A stretch of DNA of 64,000 nucleotides, from assembly GCA_944472155.2 (NCBI GenBank), contig OX235279.1, forward strand, positions 157,316,199-157,380,198, read 5' to 3'. The notes beneath the pieces are model-generated. The model was not told where the DNA came from, made no database searches, and saw nothing but the letters and a program-made list of their open reading frames with translations. The stretch is from Trichobilharzia szidati (lineage: Eukaryota; Platyhelminthes; Trematoda; Strigeidida; Schistosomatidae). The translations under genes and the position numbers were made by a program. This document shows, in pieces, positions 1 to 11,719 of the stretch. How positions within the stretch are numbered: position 1 is the stretch's first letter; each line of letters opens with the position of its first letter.

Positions 1-1600
1 TGACATCAATTCATGAAGTTTGGCTGGCTGGTTTCAACGTAGAACTTCGCACCGATATGCGGCAGCCATGCTCCATGTAGCACACAAAGCAAGAGAAGAA
101 AGTGAAAAGAAATGTCAAATAGAGACAGTAAACAGAGATGTGAGACAAAGGAATAGTAATAACGAAGAACGATATAGTTTCATTTGAAATCATAAGTCAC
201 AAGGAGTGAATGCATCTGCACCATTGAGAACGATTCTGAGCCATATCACCAATTGTCTCAAGCCATTAGTTTTCACCATCTTGAGGACCCCAACCAGGAA
301 GTAGCTTCACAGCCTCGTCGATTGATTTCCCTTCATTACCTAGCACTCAACGCCTATCCACAATATCGCTCACCCTATTATACCACTTCACACGGGAGAT
401 AGAACGCAGGCACCTATGATCAAAGACAGCTAGCCTTTTCATGTCTTCCAATGGCCATGTCTCACTCACGACCATAAAGGAGGAAAGAGCGGACTGCTGA
501 GTAGTATACACACCCTTCGGTCGATAGACGGATATCACGTCTACGTCAGAGACGGCGTAAACTGGCATATGCGAAACGAGCCTTCTGTATCCATACTGAG
601 ATTTCTTCAGCGACCAACATGCTGGCACTGGCTGATGCAACTTCCCAAAGAAGTGAATCCGTCAACATGCTCTACAACTTCACACCCTATTTGTAAGCTA
701 GGAGTCAATGTAGTCCAGTCCTGTAGCTTCATAATCTTACATTTGGCGGGAGCGATTTGCATGCCGAACATTCGTAAATTGCAGCTCAAGGTGTTCAGAA
801 CACGCTGCATTTTGTCAGCATCTTCACCCAGGACCGTATCATCTACATATTCTAAGTCAGCGAGACTTCTATTCCCTGGTAACAAGTCTATCCCTTAGTC
901 GCTGTAGTCAATTAGGGTTAATTCCATTAGTACATATATGATGAAATTGAATAGAAATGGGGATGATGGTCATTCCCGATGGACACCATCAGTTGTCACC
1001 AGTTTGGATGACAACTCGCCGTAAGCTCTCACCTGGCTACTTGAGTTCGAGTAGAGTGTCTTGATCAGTGCAATGTATTTTCTCGGTATTCCCTTCACAG
1101 CCAAACATCGCCATAGTACCTCTCAGTCGACAGAATCGAATGCCGCTTTCAAGTCAAGAAATGTGACGATTGTCGAACACCGATAAGTATGCCTATGTTC
1201 CAGAATCTGTCGAAGGGTGAAGTTATGATTTATACATCCTCTTCCTGGTCTAATGCATGCATGGTTCTCTCGTGTTTGTTTCCCTCGAGCACCGCTTAGT
1301 GTATGCATGATTATTGAGCCTGGAACTTTAGATACAATATTAGTCAAGCTAATTCCCCTTTAATTGTCACAGGAAGACTTGTCTCCCCTCTTGTATATGG
1401 ATATAATTAATGACCTAGACCAGGTTGACGGGACTACTTCTGAATCTCAGATACCGCCTAATACCGTGGATAACGCAGACAGAAAACTGTCTCCAGCATC
1501 CTTAAACACCTGGAGTCATTCCGTCAGGTCCCGCTGTCTTGCCTCCTTTCAGGCTAGTGACAGCATTTTTAACCTCAGTTAAGGACGGAGGACCTATGTT
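1..1600 (-). mobile_element. RTE-like LINE, 3' part of ORF2 (RT to C-terminus), degenerate
   Basis: Reading leftward on the minus strand, the fragment passes through conserved RT landmarks in order. These are a TAGPDG-type block near 1560-1500, RPGRGCI and FLDLKAAFDSVD at about 1260-1125, and LEYVDDTVL (the catalytic YxDD block) at about 860-830. A LGSCIS block follows near 630, then SETWPLEDMKRLAVFDHRCL near 470-400, and a W-ET-GDMA tail near 280-240. Frames shift several times and stops interrupt it, so it is dead. The element runs off the left edge of the window. Its codons are continuous across position 418, which marks this flank as the ancestral, unrearranged one. Family assignment is by motif order and my knowledge of schistosome LINEs. 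Confidence 0.85.
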
Positions 1601-2170
1601 TATTATTATTATTATTCAAGGAGGTGTTAGATGCTGGGTAAGATTAGCGTGGCTGTAGGACGATTAAATTAATCCTCAAAGTGTTCCTACCAACAACACA
1701 ATTTACTACCCTTCACGCCAAAGTGATAGGCGCTAGTGCAAACGTCTGATGCTTGCGATCGAACTGGTGGACAAGTGCAGGTCTAGTTAGGGGAGCTGAA
1801 ATACCCCGATAATTCAAAGTCAGTGGTGTGTACAATATGCTCTCGAATCCAAGATGGTCGAATAGTGGACGAACACATGTTTTAGTCACTGAAAACAATG
1901 AGAATGTGGCTCCAAATTCTGCTGCACTGTCTTATGGATGAGATTTCGAGTGGAAGGGTAGGGAGGCTTTACTGCTTAAGACAACTATCTGCTTCGGTCT
2001 TGGTGTCTAGGTAGTATTTCAACCCTCGAACAAGCTATGAGATAAATTGTTGTGGGTCTCATTTGTAATGTCTTAATGTAAAAAGTTAGTGTTTTAATGA
2101 ATATATGAAAATCTAGATTTCCGAAGTTAACATGATAAGCTTGCTGTCACTCCTTTATTATTGTTTATAG

Positions 2171-4244
2171 GTACTACAAAAGATGCAGTCAGAAGGTTGG
2201 TATCAACGACCTGGTGTTCGAATTATTGCATCCAGATGGCAAGACGCAGTTGTTACACTAGCCAATGAAATTGAAGAAGGGAAGATGCCAAGATTTAGTG
2301 GAATATTTTTTGATACCTACGCTGAAGATGATAAAGATTTAAAGGAATTTAATACATGGTTACCCAAATTACTCTCACTTCCTCCAGGTGAAGAGCAGTC
2401 AGTTGGGAATGAGAATGAAGTTCAACCGCTTCCTGGACGCTATTCATATTATAACGGTCTATGTCCGGATAATGTATTTTTTCACGGAGTGGCATGTGAA
2501 ACTATTCGACTCCACTTGAAAAGGTTAGCTTACGATTTCAATTTCAATCTTTTACCAGTCATTGATGTTTGCATCATGTGTTGTTAATTGGTAGTATAAT
2601 ATGGTGAGCCGTAATGATGTTGTGGTTAAGCGTGTACAGTCTTACGTAATGAAAGAGAGTCAGTTGAGATGCTTAGGACATGTGTCGCTCATGCCGAGCC
2701 ATGTTAGCCGCTGAGATAAGATTGGGTTAGAAAAGAATTAGGTTCAGGTGGTTAAACAATCAATCATTGAATCAATCCATGTGAAGTCTTTGACAATTCG
2801 TTTCAATTAGCCAGCCATATAGTTAGCTGTAGACTGTCTGACTGGTTAGGATCCTTGAGATACTAAGAAATAAATGGCCAGGAACTATTGGTGATAAGGT
2901 TCTAAGTCGTTCTCAGCGACGAAGATGTATGCACTCTTTGTGATCTCCCGTATCCACTGACCTGTCATCTTTTTCCGTGCATTTCTGCTTATTATAATCC
3001 TTCTTGAATGTCTTTTCCCCTATCTCTTGTCCATCTTTTTGTGCTACAAGGAGTATGGTAGCTAAAAGTGCTGCACTTCTGTGCAAATCTCCACCTTCAA
3101 ACTCAGTCAGTCAGCTGAGCTGCTTTCCGTCATCAGGCACTTGACGTGTTGCATCCTCATATTCACATAGCTGTTGAATGAGGTTAATGCAGGTTTAGGT
3201 GACTACTTCGTTGTGTTTGTTGAAGCAGTTTCAAAATCACTTCATGCTCAACGCTGTGTGAGGCCTTTCCAAATTCGATGAAGTTGAGGTGGAGAGTTGA
3301 CAGGCATTCTATCCTGTGTTCCATGCTGCTGCTGTTGCTCATGATGGTGATGATGATGTTGGCGACGATGAATCGAAGCTTTGCAATTTGATCCTCAAAT
3401 GATTTGCTTTGCCCGAATCCAGCTTGTTGCAGTCGGACTTTTGCATGACGAGTATCTTTCAGTCTCTGTCTCTCCAGTATGAGGCGAGTCAATATTCCCA
3501 GTTGCCTGTTGTAAATGCATGCTTATGGTAAGGTTTGAGCCGAGTCTGTGGAGCACATAGAGAAGCACTAACCGATTTGACAGTAGTCTTGAAAAATCCA
3601 ATCTTCTTCCTTATACCTAGTGGAGCAGATTTCCACACTGGCATCAGATTAATGAAGGTGTGTCTTGCTGTCTTTTCCGAATATGGCTGTCTGGCTGACT
3701 AGAAAGCTTTCTGGTTGACTAGCTATTTCGTTGCTTGTTTGCCTTTGACATGCTCATCCGTGCATGTGCCTGTAGTTGGAATGATTCTCACTAGGGGAGT
3801 GAAACAAGCAAGTCAATTTACTGCAACCTTTCCCGTTCATGATATTTACAGCTTCATCTCCTTTTTATTCTTCTTGTTATTGCTGCTCAGGTATCTTCAC
3901 CAACTCTGTCCCCCCCCCCCCTGTGTGCACTTGAAGTGGCGTCTTCGCTGCCAGCCTCTTCTGGCAACTTGCTGGTTTTTCTCATATAGATGTCAGAGCT
4001 TATATATATATATATATATACCCATGACTGATTGTTTTTCTCAATGCTTTATTATTTAATGATATATATTTATATTTATAAATATATATATTTCTTTTTC
4101 TTTTACAGATTAGGATTATGTTGTGTATATGACGCTGTACCAGTTGATGTTGCTGGCCAAGATTTATGGAAGAATGTTGCCCAAAGATACTGGTATTTCG
4201 ATACATATTTTCTACCAAAGTGCACATTCGATTGCAAAGATTAA
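2171..4244 (+). CDS. RMT2/GAMT-like SAM-dependent methyltransferase, last two exons (copy 1)
   Basis: The exon 2171-2523 follows a TTTATAG acceptor and ends at AAAAG|GTTAGC. The exon 4109-4244 follows CTTTTACAG and ends in TAA. Joined, they read in one frame for about 162 residues. Landmarks are GWYQRPGVRII, SRWQDA, FSGIFFDTYAEDDKDLKEF, YSYYNGL and RYWYFDTYFLPKC. This matches the C-terminal half of the yeast Rmt2 (protein arginine delta-N-methyltransferase) family, which is related to guanidinoacetate methyltransferase. The glycine-rich SAM-binding motif I is expected upstream and is not seen. The preceding intron holds the LINE at 1-1600, so earlier exons should lie left of the window. The substrate in flukes is unknown. 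The intron at 2524-4108 carries LINE fragments and simple repeats. Confidence 0.8.
2590..3130 (+). mobile_element. RTE-like LINE C-terminal tail in methyltransferase intron
   Basis: Plus-strand translation gives ESQLRCLGHVSLMPSH near 2650-2705 and a W-x-GTIGDKVLSRSQRR block near 2870-2930. This is the usual pair of C-terminal landmarks of the RTE-like LINEs seen elsewhere in this window (compare 1-420 minus and 16795-17060 plus). It is riddled with stops and frameshifts. It lies wholly within the intron between the two methyltransferase exons. Recurs in copy 2 at about 24483-25023. Confidence 0.7.
3180..3610 (-). mobile_element. RTE-like LINE reverse transcriptase fragment
   Basis: On the minus strand the reading frame 3492-3184 contains RLILERQRLKD, LQQAGFG, EDQIAKLRFIV and LNFIEFGKASHSVEHEV. 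These correspond to RT blocks that usually read LERxK..., QAGFR, DQIxTLRIIVEQ and INFIDYEKAFDSVDR. The catalytic aspartate of the FDSVD block is not intact. The fragment is in the opposite orientation to the host methyltransferase gene. Recurs at about 25073-25503 in copy 2. Confidence 0.75.
3895..4095. repeat. Simple-sequence cluster: C12, (TA)10 and TA-rich tract
   Basis: A run of 12 C at 3910-3921 and about ten TA units at 4000-4020 are followed by a second TA-rich stretch at 4060-4092, just upstream of the last-exon acceptor. In copy 2 the C run has 10 units (25803-25812) and the TA run about 12 (25891-25914). Length slippage is therefore visible between copies. The text 'CCCCCTGTGTGCACTTGAA' recurs near 16485, so this stretch belongs to a dispersed repeat. 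Confidence 0.8.
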
Positions 4245-4835
4245 AATTATTTTATGGATATATACTTCTGAATTGTTGTTAGACGGTTGTAATCGATCGG
4301 TAGGAAGCCCTGTTGGACTTAGGCTTCACGCCTGTCAGCACTGAGCAGTTAGCAAGGTGTACCTTCACTCATATCTCTTACTGTGAGATTCTAACCTGGT
4401 TTCACCTTGTGTTGCAGTCAGAAACATTACCACTGACCTACCTTGGCTTGCATTTGACTTCCTGTACTACTGCGATTGATATTTTGACTGGACTCTAGGC
4501 GAGTAATTCACGTCATGCATCTAGTCCTTGGTGTGTTAATGCAGATATGAGTGACTATCAGTCGAGTTTGCACTGTGGTCATAATCATGCTGGGTAGTCC
4601 GCCATCACAGTACACAGTACACTCTGAACTGATATTTTCAGTTGGTTGAAAGTAAGAGCATCAAGCTGCGGCGAAATAAGGGTGCTTGTGATAAGGAAGG
4701 GATGGAACTCCAATGTAGGTAGCTGTCAAAAGAATAAAACCTGAGGATATGATACCTAGTGTAATTGGAAATAACATAAGGAGAAATAGGTAAAACAACT
4801 GCTTAGCAAGTCATTGTAGAACGTGCGTTTACACG
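4245..4835. other. Methyltransferase 3' flank, no recognisable element
   Basis: The stretch holds the presumed 3' untranslated region of the methyltransferase gene. I do not see a canonical AATAAA close to the stop codon; AATAAA at 4734-4739 is the first candidate. No coding similarity or clear repeat was recognised here. Recurs at 26140-26730 in copy 2. Confidence 0.4.
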
Positions 4836-4839
4836 GAAG

Positions 4840-5170
4840 TACCAAGAGAGAGCAAGAAATAGCAATTCTAAAATGCTTGAAAAATGACAAAAACATACTA
4901 ATTGCTAAATTGGAAAAGGGTAATACAACATTGGTTATAGAATGACCAGTTAATAAACATATTAGAACAGAAAATTAGAAATCCTGTAGACATTTTTACG
5001 AATAAGACCAAACAATCTACAGTTAGTCTTCTACGTCGAATGTAGTCACCTCTGCGGTTTATGTTTATACCTAAAACTAATAATCCTAGTAGAATGTATG
5101 GAACTATTAAAATGCATAAACCAGGATATCTCATTAGGCCAATAGTTGACTTTAGGAACCAACATATTCT
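4840..5170 (+). mobile_element. Penelope-like element, RT fragment, degenerate
   Basis: The plus strand gives LEKGNTTLVIE near 4908-4940 and then MYGTIKMHKPGYLIRPIVDF near 5095-5155. These correspond to the Penelope-type RT blocks that normally read DKGNxxVV and YGLPKIHKxGxPLRPIVS. Stops and frameshifts separate the two blocks, so only decayed RT N-terminal finger sequence remains. Recurs at about 26735-27065 in copy 2. Confidence 0.65.
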
Positions 5171-6035
5171 AATAAATGCTTGTCCTTTGTTTCATTCGAC
5201 TCAAAATCGGTAAGAGTAGGTTAATTTGCGTTTATATAGGGGAGTTAGGAACCTAACTAGTAACATCAGAAGGTTTCGATAATGAGATCAAGTAAATAAA
5301 GAAAATGCTAATTGTGAATAACTAATTACCCACCAGAATTTATACAAAAATGTATGAAGACCAATAAGGGAAATAGAAGTAGTAATGAGATTAATGAGGA
5401 AATTTAAGTCTCCGCACTAAGACCATATAAATAGGTAACATTAGAGACCCTACGTAGGATTCTTAATAAGGTTAGAATTAGGGCTGCATATAAAGTCCCT
5501 ATACCCCAACAATTTAAAAAAAATTTGGTCATCGATGATTCAGTGTCGGATCATCCAACCTCAGAATTGAACACTCATCCAGTCAACTAATTGAGTGTAA
5601 AGCACCATTACAGAGGGGACGACCCAGAATTAACAAACCACCCTGAGATCTTATAAGAAAAGCCGACGAAACATCCGGTTTGAATTCATCTATGCTATGT
5701 ATCCTGCAGTTGTTAGTCTTACACATCGCTTCGAGAATATGTTGGCAGTTGTCATTTTCTACAAAGTGGTCAGAAAACCGTCTCAAGAAAAGACCGTTAA
5801 GTCAGACTAAGCTTTCAGAGTAGGACTTTACACAAGACTGCTATAGTTCAGGGTAGAGAAAATAGTTAAAGGGACTACATATAATGGAAGTGTCAGAGAG
5901 AACAAAACTCTAACCTTGATATTACTCACTGTATTATAATAATTGGAAGGGGATGCAGAGTATAAATACTTATAGTCAAAGACAGTTAACCTCTCCTATT
6001 TTCCACTCTCACAGTCCTAAAAGTGGGCATGGCGA
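5171..6035. other. No recognisable gene; short open frames only
   Basis: I recognise no domain here. The longest open stretch (minus, 5786-5583, 67 codons) has no splice or family support. The DNA is AT-rich and probably consists of older repeat debris. Recurs in copy 2 at about 27066-27930. Confidence 0.3.
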
Positions 6036-6039
6036 ACTG

Positions 6040-6629
6040 GTGTGTTGAGATCTTGTCATCCACCAGTCAGTCCATTAGGTCTTGCTGACGAAATATCCCA
6101 AATAAGTGAAATGGCCAACAAACTCAACCACTTGACTTTCTTTCCATCGTTAAACTAGGAATCAGTCGGTTAAGACAAGTCCTCCACCAGTTTAATCATT
6201 ATCATGTGACATTTGAAATGGGCGAATCTCGTGACAAAGGTTCAGAGAATTCTTCGCAAAGTGTTCATAAGACTGTTGACATTTTGCCATCCTCTTCAAC
6301 TAGGTGGACAATATCATCTGAATGCTGCAAACCAACCAGTTTATTCTCTAGTAACAAGTCAATCCTTGAGTCATTGAAGTCTGTTAGGACCATATTTATT
6401 ATGCAATGAAACAAAAATCAGGGAGACCCTGATAGACGCCACTAGTTGGCATCCTTTCAAACGAAAGCTCTCAATAACCAGTACAACAGTAGCGTGGGTC
6501 CGAGTAGAGGTCCTTTATAAGTGTCAAATACTTTCTCAAAGCACCACTGATGGAAACAATGTCACCGCACTTCCCGGTCAGCAGAATCGAATGGCATCTC
6601 CAGGTCAAGAAATAGCTAGCCACGATGAT
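6040..6629 (-). mobile_element. RTE-like LINE RT palm fragment abutting palindrome
   Basis: The minus strand reads FLDLEMPFDSADREV near 6610-6570, then an INMVLTDF-SRIDLLLENK stretch near 6400-6340 and SDDIVHLVEEDGKM near 6320-6280. This is the same RT palm order as in the fragment at 1-1600, with the YADD block altered to HSDD. The coding similarity stops exactly where the inverted-repeat arm begins at 6630, so the palindrome boundary truncates this LINE. Recurs at 27935-28524. Confidence 0.7.
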
Positions 6630-9020
6630 TAATAGCAGCTTTTGGTATTCGCAGTGACGATAAAGTCAAAAATGTATTAAAAGTGTGAAATAATGATAAT
6701 AGTGTTAGTAGCTGAAATTTTAATATAATTGAAACAGTGTCACCATCGATTACAAATAGGAGAGAAAGATTAATTCAGTGAAAAAATAGTAATTCGTAGG
6801 TTTCGCGCCTAAAACTATATCCATCATCACATAGGATGCAGGCCGAATAGGGTATTGTTGAGCTTTTCTACGAGCATATCAATCTTTTGTAATGACCTCT
6901 ACTTCTACATGATGAGATGCAAAGGAAGAGTTGAGAATGGAGGAGGCGTTGAGAGTCAGACAATATGGATTTAGCCAATTTCTCGAATGACTTCAGGTGT
7001 CTGTCGTCTTCAGTAGCAATGAGCTGACTAAGTGGCACACCACTTGCCCTACTGAAAACCGTCAGTACCCTGCACAATCTAACATAGTCCTTTTTGAGTA
7101 TTCCAGGAAAGACTAATGGGGAGCAATCAAGTACAATAGGTAAGATGAAAAGTTAACGAATTGTAAAAGTAGGGGTTGAGTGATTCCTAATTGTCTTAAC
7201 TTCTTAGAGTAGTAGGTTAGATGGAACATTTTCTTAGAGATCGACAAGATATGGGATGACGAAGAAAGATCAGAGGAAAGAACTATTCCAGGACATTTAA
7301 TGCTTGACTTAGTTTCGTCTTCAGTGACCTGTATCCTACAAACATTTTGTGAACAGACCAGTTCGTGCAGATCACTTTTATGCGTAGAGGTGAAGTTGAT
7401 AGTTTGACATTTAGAGGTATTTAAGCTAAGAACATTTAGCTCAGACCACTGGCTGATATCCTAGAGAAAGCTCTTCAGTTTGGAACAGTTGGATCGAGAC
7501 CCAACTGGCAGTGAGACATTCACGTCATCAGTGTGTTTAACGGAGTTGTTTTCTTCCTAAAGAGACAAGTCATGTAAAAAGGAAGGAAAAACAGAAGAGG
7601 AAAGAGCAGCACCTGGAGGGAAAACCAGCTTCAGTAAAAAAGTCAAAAACAGATGCGTATACAAGGAGGGTACGTCAGATATATTTGATATGAGATAGCA
7701 GCAACATCTAAAACACTCCTGTCCTGTTTATAAGCAAACTGTTTCGCGTTGTTAAAACTTTTTAAGAAGGGTTCAAGGTTGGGTAAAAGTAATTTATCCA
7801 TTAATTCCAAAAAAGGAGAGGCAACTGTAATAGGTCTAAATTTAACATTAATAGCAAAACATGATCTGCGTGCCGGCATAATTTTAATGTCTTTCCATGC
7901 CGGAGGTACAAAATTACTGGAAAAGGAGGCATTGAAATTGTTTGTAAGAGGAGGCATCCACATCTCTTCTGAGGACAACAACAGGTACACCATCAGGACC
8001 AAAGGTTTGGGAAAGTTTTAGAGATTTGAGAACGTAAAGAGTGTTAAAACCATGAAAGTCATTAACCTTATGATTGGTAGCATTAGGAATGAAAGTGTCA
8101 GTAGGAGAGCGTATGAAAGATTTGTTAAGAGCATTTACAGAGGGAACAATAATGCCTTGCTTACCACTGCCAGTAATTTCATTGAAACGTTTCCACATGT
8201 TTGAGGGAGTTTTACTTGGTAAAAGTCTTTGGTTATAAATAATGTTCAGACTTGGCATTTCAGGTTTAATCGAGATGTTGATCCTTTTAAGACGAGATCT
8301 ATCTTTAGACTCGTATCGCCGTTCTTTTTCTCTACCTAGCGTTTTGAGATGATGAGAAGAGAAACAGTCAAGTCTTTTGAATAGTGTCTGTTGGGGGCAA
8401 CATACGTCTAGACAGAATTTAAGATAATCCGTTATATTGGTGATTGTATCATCCAGTGTATGCTCAGCTGGTGCTATTCAGCATGCATCTAAGTCTATGT
8501 ATAATGTCCTGTGAGTAGCATCTCTGTTGCGTTTTCTTGGAACGGTGAGAAAAGATACTTGTGTGCAACTTGTCATATGTTTTAGGCATCACTTGAATAA
8601 TGCAACGATCAGAATTCAGTATTGGAGCACGTCTGCGTGCTTTATATATTCCAGCGTCATTGGTAAGCACCAAATCAAGTATTTCATCAGGTCGAGTAGT
8701 AAAATTGACAACGTTTACATGACCAAGTGATTCAAGGAAAGAACAGTCGCAGGAGTTGAAGTCTCCAGTGACTATTGATAAATAGTTCTCAAGATAAGCG
8801 ACAGCAAAAACGATAAATTTACCTGCAAAATCAGATGGAGCAGAGAGGGGACAGCCAGGGGTGATGTAAATGTTTGAGATAAAAATGTCTTAATACCTGG
8901 ATAAGTGTTTGCGGCAACATTCGACTGTAATACAATCAATAAAGTCACTAGAGAATTTGAAGCATACACTGTTTGAAACCAATCACTGGGACCGAATAAA
9001 GGTTGCAACCTCACCCCTAC
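6630..9020 (-). mobile_element. CR1-like LINE in left arm: 3' end, RT, EN remnants
   Basis: Reading leftward, the endonuclease remnant carries the GDFN block (about 8768) and an LDLVLTND block near 8665. The EN-RT linker and a GPDGVP block lie near 8000-7990. RT text FRPITVASPFLELMDKLL lies near 7840-7785, a TDDVNVSL block (the YxDD position) near 7535, and a C-terminal SQLIATEDDRHLKSF stretch near 7030-6980. At least four frames are used, so no intact ORF2 survives. The 3' UTR is cut at 6630. Identical in order to the right-arm copy. Confidence 0.8.
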
Positions 9021-9689
9021 ATTTCCTTTTGAAACAAAACCAATCTTGTCTAGACAGAACGAAACGATTTAGTGAGACAAGATTGTCGTCATAAGGCTCG
9101 TGAAGCCAAGTTCACTGTAGCGTGATTACAGCCATATTGTGATAAGTATGAGAGCATAAAAGAGATTTCAAATACATAATCTTGCTGGGAAGAGAACGGC
9201 AGTTGGTGCCAACAGGAACAGTAGTACGATGTATAAGTGTACGATTTAGTGCTCGCTGCCAACCACCGTGACGCTTCTTAGCTTTCTAAGAAACTTGAAA
9301 GTCACTTCGACTTAAACACTGGAAATTCACGAGATTAAATCATACCATTTGATGTCTCACTTTGATATATCAATACAGATGAAACACGATGAATTCGATG
9401 CGATATTTGGATGGGAATTAAGGCAGCCATAAGACCAACGAGAGACTCGCCTAGTTCACTAGCCATCCCGCTTCCTAGCCGGTCGAAAACCCAGTAAAAA
9501 AGGGAGATTCGGACGTTCAGCTAGCGACTCTACCCCACAAAACCAATCAAGCTGCTACAGGGACTTCAAAGCACAAGAAAAGTTTTATAACTAAAAAATT
9601 GTAGAAAACAAGCTTATTCTTCGCTGGCATCGGAGAGGCGAAATGGCGCCGGCTGGTGAAAGCCTTCGGGAAGCCAGTCAGTCGATGTG
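9021..9689. other. Junction of the two LINEs in the left arm; nothing coding
   Basis: This part of the arm separates the CR1-like endonuclease (minus) from the RTE-like endonuclease (plus). It is probably 5' untranslated sequence of both elements. A segment near 9450-9560 (tagccggtcgaaaacccagt and onward) resembles LINE leader sequence, as does 63640-63720. No gene recognised. The mirrored stretch is 13161-13829. Confidence 0.35.
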
Positions 9690-11600
9690 TCCTCTCTCGT
9701 TGAAAGCAAGAATAAGAATGGGGACGTGGGATGTACTAACAATGTACGAGGCTGCTCAGGTAGCCAAAGAAGTGAGAAGATACGGCATATAAGTGATCAG
9801 AATCTGCAAGAACAGATAGAATGAATGTGAACCATCAAAATTGTCAACTGGTGAGTCAGTAATCTACTCCGGTCACCCAGACGACAACAACGAGCACACT
9901 GAGACAGTGAGTAGCTATCATGATGTCACCAACAGCAGGCAAGGCTCTAATGCAGTGGGAACCAATTTCATCCAGGATTATGACGGCAATATTCAACTCA
10001 AGAGGAAGGAAGGTTACAATTATCCAATGCTACAAACAACTCAGAGCAAAAGAAGGAGGAATACTTCTATAGACAACTACAACCAGTGATGGACAGAGTC
10101 TAAACTGGAGACATCAAAACCACCATGGGCTATATGAATGTTAATCAAACTGGGAGCAGATAATACAGGAAGAGAACTCATCATGAGTCGAGAGGCTCTG
10201 GGCAAAATGATTGACAACGGAGAACTCTTGGCGGACTCCTGCGCTCCCAATGGTTTAATGATCGAAGGCAGCGTGCACAACGATATACAAAAAGCAACAT
10301 GGATTTCGCCTGACAGATAGACCACAAACTAGATAGACTTCATTTCAATCTGAAAGAAGTGGAGACGCAGTCTGCTGGACACAAAGTCGAGACGGGGAGC
10401 AGATGTGGGCTCAGAGCATCATCTGGTCCAAGAAAGCTTCAAGGCGAAGCTGAAATCGTTCAGAACAATTGGAAAGAGACCACAATTCAAGTTCAACACT
10501 CAGAAACTGAAAGATACAACTAAAAAAGATTGTTCGAAATGTGTTGCGCAAATACATTACACGATTCAGACAAATTACGTCTTCTTATTGCTTTATATAA
10601 ATTCATAAAGGGAACTAATTGTTTTAAAAAAGATACCTACACTGCAGCCACCAGAGCAAAGTTGGATACACTATGTGGCATCACTGAGGAAACCTGCGTA
10701 GGATAACATTGGAACTCTCTGAAGGTGATGTGTACAACCGTTATAAGAAGAAAGCAGAGACACGACAAGGAATGGCTCTCAACAGATACCTGGGAGCCAA
10801 TAGAATAGGGGAGGATGGTGAAGGAGATGACTCAATGCAAAGATTGACAACAAAAGGAGAAGATAAGTTCACAGCAGTGTACACTGCACTGAATAAAGAA
10901 GGGAAGAAGAGTTCTGGGAGAGATAAAGCACAATTCTACAACGACTGGAGCAGAACAGGCAGGCCGAACGTAAAAGAGACCTGAGGACATTATATCAGGA
11001 AACCAGGTTTCTATCCAGGAAGAGATCAATGCAGATGAAACATATGTAAGAGAGTCAAGGGAATCTAATCACCAAGGTGGGAAGCCAGATTAAACAATGA
11101 ACTTCTCACTTCAAAGAACTCTTGAATCGACCATCACCTGTAACTCGCCCACAAATACCACCCACAGCACTCACAGAACTGCCTGATTCTATTCTTTAAT
11201 CTCGAATTGGATTGGCAATGTCCTCTTGATAACCCCACCGAATACCGAAATGCACTTTAGGTGATGGCCGACGAAATTTCAGGGCGGATATAATTTTTTT
11301 ATTTTGGTTACAGCTGGTACGGCATTAGCCAACTCATTTCATCTCTGTAATAGACGTGATATCCAGCTATCGACTAAACGACATGTGTGATGCACAGCAA
11401 CAGCTCACCCTGCTCTTCTTCATGGATGTGAGACATGGACGGTGATCGGAAATCCAAGACATAAAGAGACTAGCTACCTTTCACCAAAAATATCTCTCTT
11501 CTTTCTCTCCTGTTAAGTGGTATAATAAGATGAGTAATATTGAGGTTAGATGTAGAGTTCCACATAAGAAAGGAAGTCAATCCATGTAGGTTCACAAAGT
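9690..11600 (+). mobile_element. RTE-like LINE: endonuclease, linker and C-terminus, RT lost
   Basis: On the plus strand an AP-endonuclease domain begins with RMGTWDVLTMYEAAQVAK near 9715-9770. It continues through TGESVIYSGH (9850), VTIIQCYK (10014), KLGADNTGRELIM (about 10147) and KATWISPDR (about 10295) to SEHHLVQ (about 10408). A linker leads to HFKELLNRPSPVTRPQIPP at about 11112-11165. The RT proper is missing; after about 11290 the C-terminal blocks GCETWTV and KRLATFHQKYLSSF appear (11430-11510). The reading frame runs without a break across the palindrome inner boundary at 11130/11131, so this element is continuous from arm into spacer. Confidence 0.8.
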
Positions 11601-11719
11601 CATCGACTGAGATGTCTACAACTCGTCTAACGCATGCCAACCCATCGTTTTCCTTGTCGAGGAATGTTAGCTGACCCAGGATTCGGTCGAAAAACAGGTA
11701 GGTACGGGTGATCAAATGA
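11131..11719. other. Palindrome spacer, copy 1 (589 bp, unique within the unit)
   Basis: This non-palindromic centre holds the continuation of the left-arm RTE-like LINE (linker then C-terminal remnant). The geometric centre of the palindrome is 11425. A minus-strand open frame (11715-11470) is a shadow of the LINE C-terminus. Copy 2 has the same spacer at 33034-33622. Confidence 0.9.

Larger units (their letters stand above)
6630..11130. repeat. Palindrome left arm, copy 1 (about 4.5 kb)
   Basis: Every position x in this arm pairs with 22850-x in the right arm without any indel over most of its length. For example, 9841-10089 plus is the reverse complement of 12761-13009. The one indel I found is near 6770, where this arm lacks 8 bp present in the right arm and in both copy-2 arms. 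I found only a handful of substitutions, so identity is well above 99%. The inner end is at the TCGA ending at 11130; the outer end is at 6630. Content is a CR1-like LINE on minus and an RTE-like LINE 5' part on plus. Confidence 0.95.
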
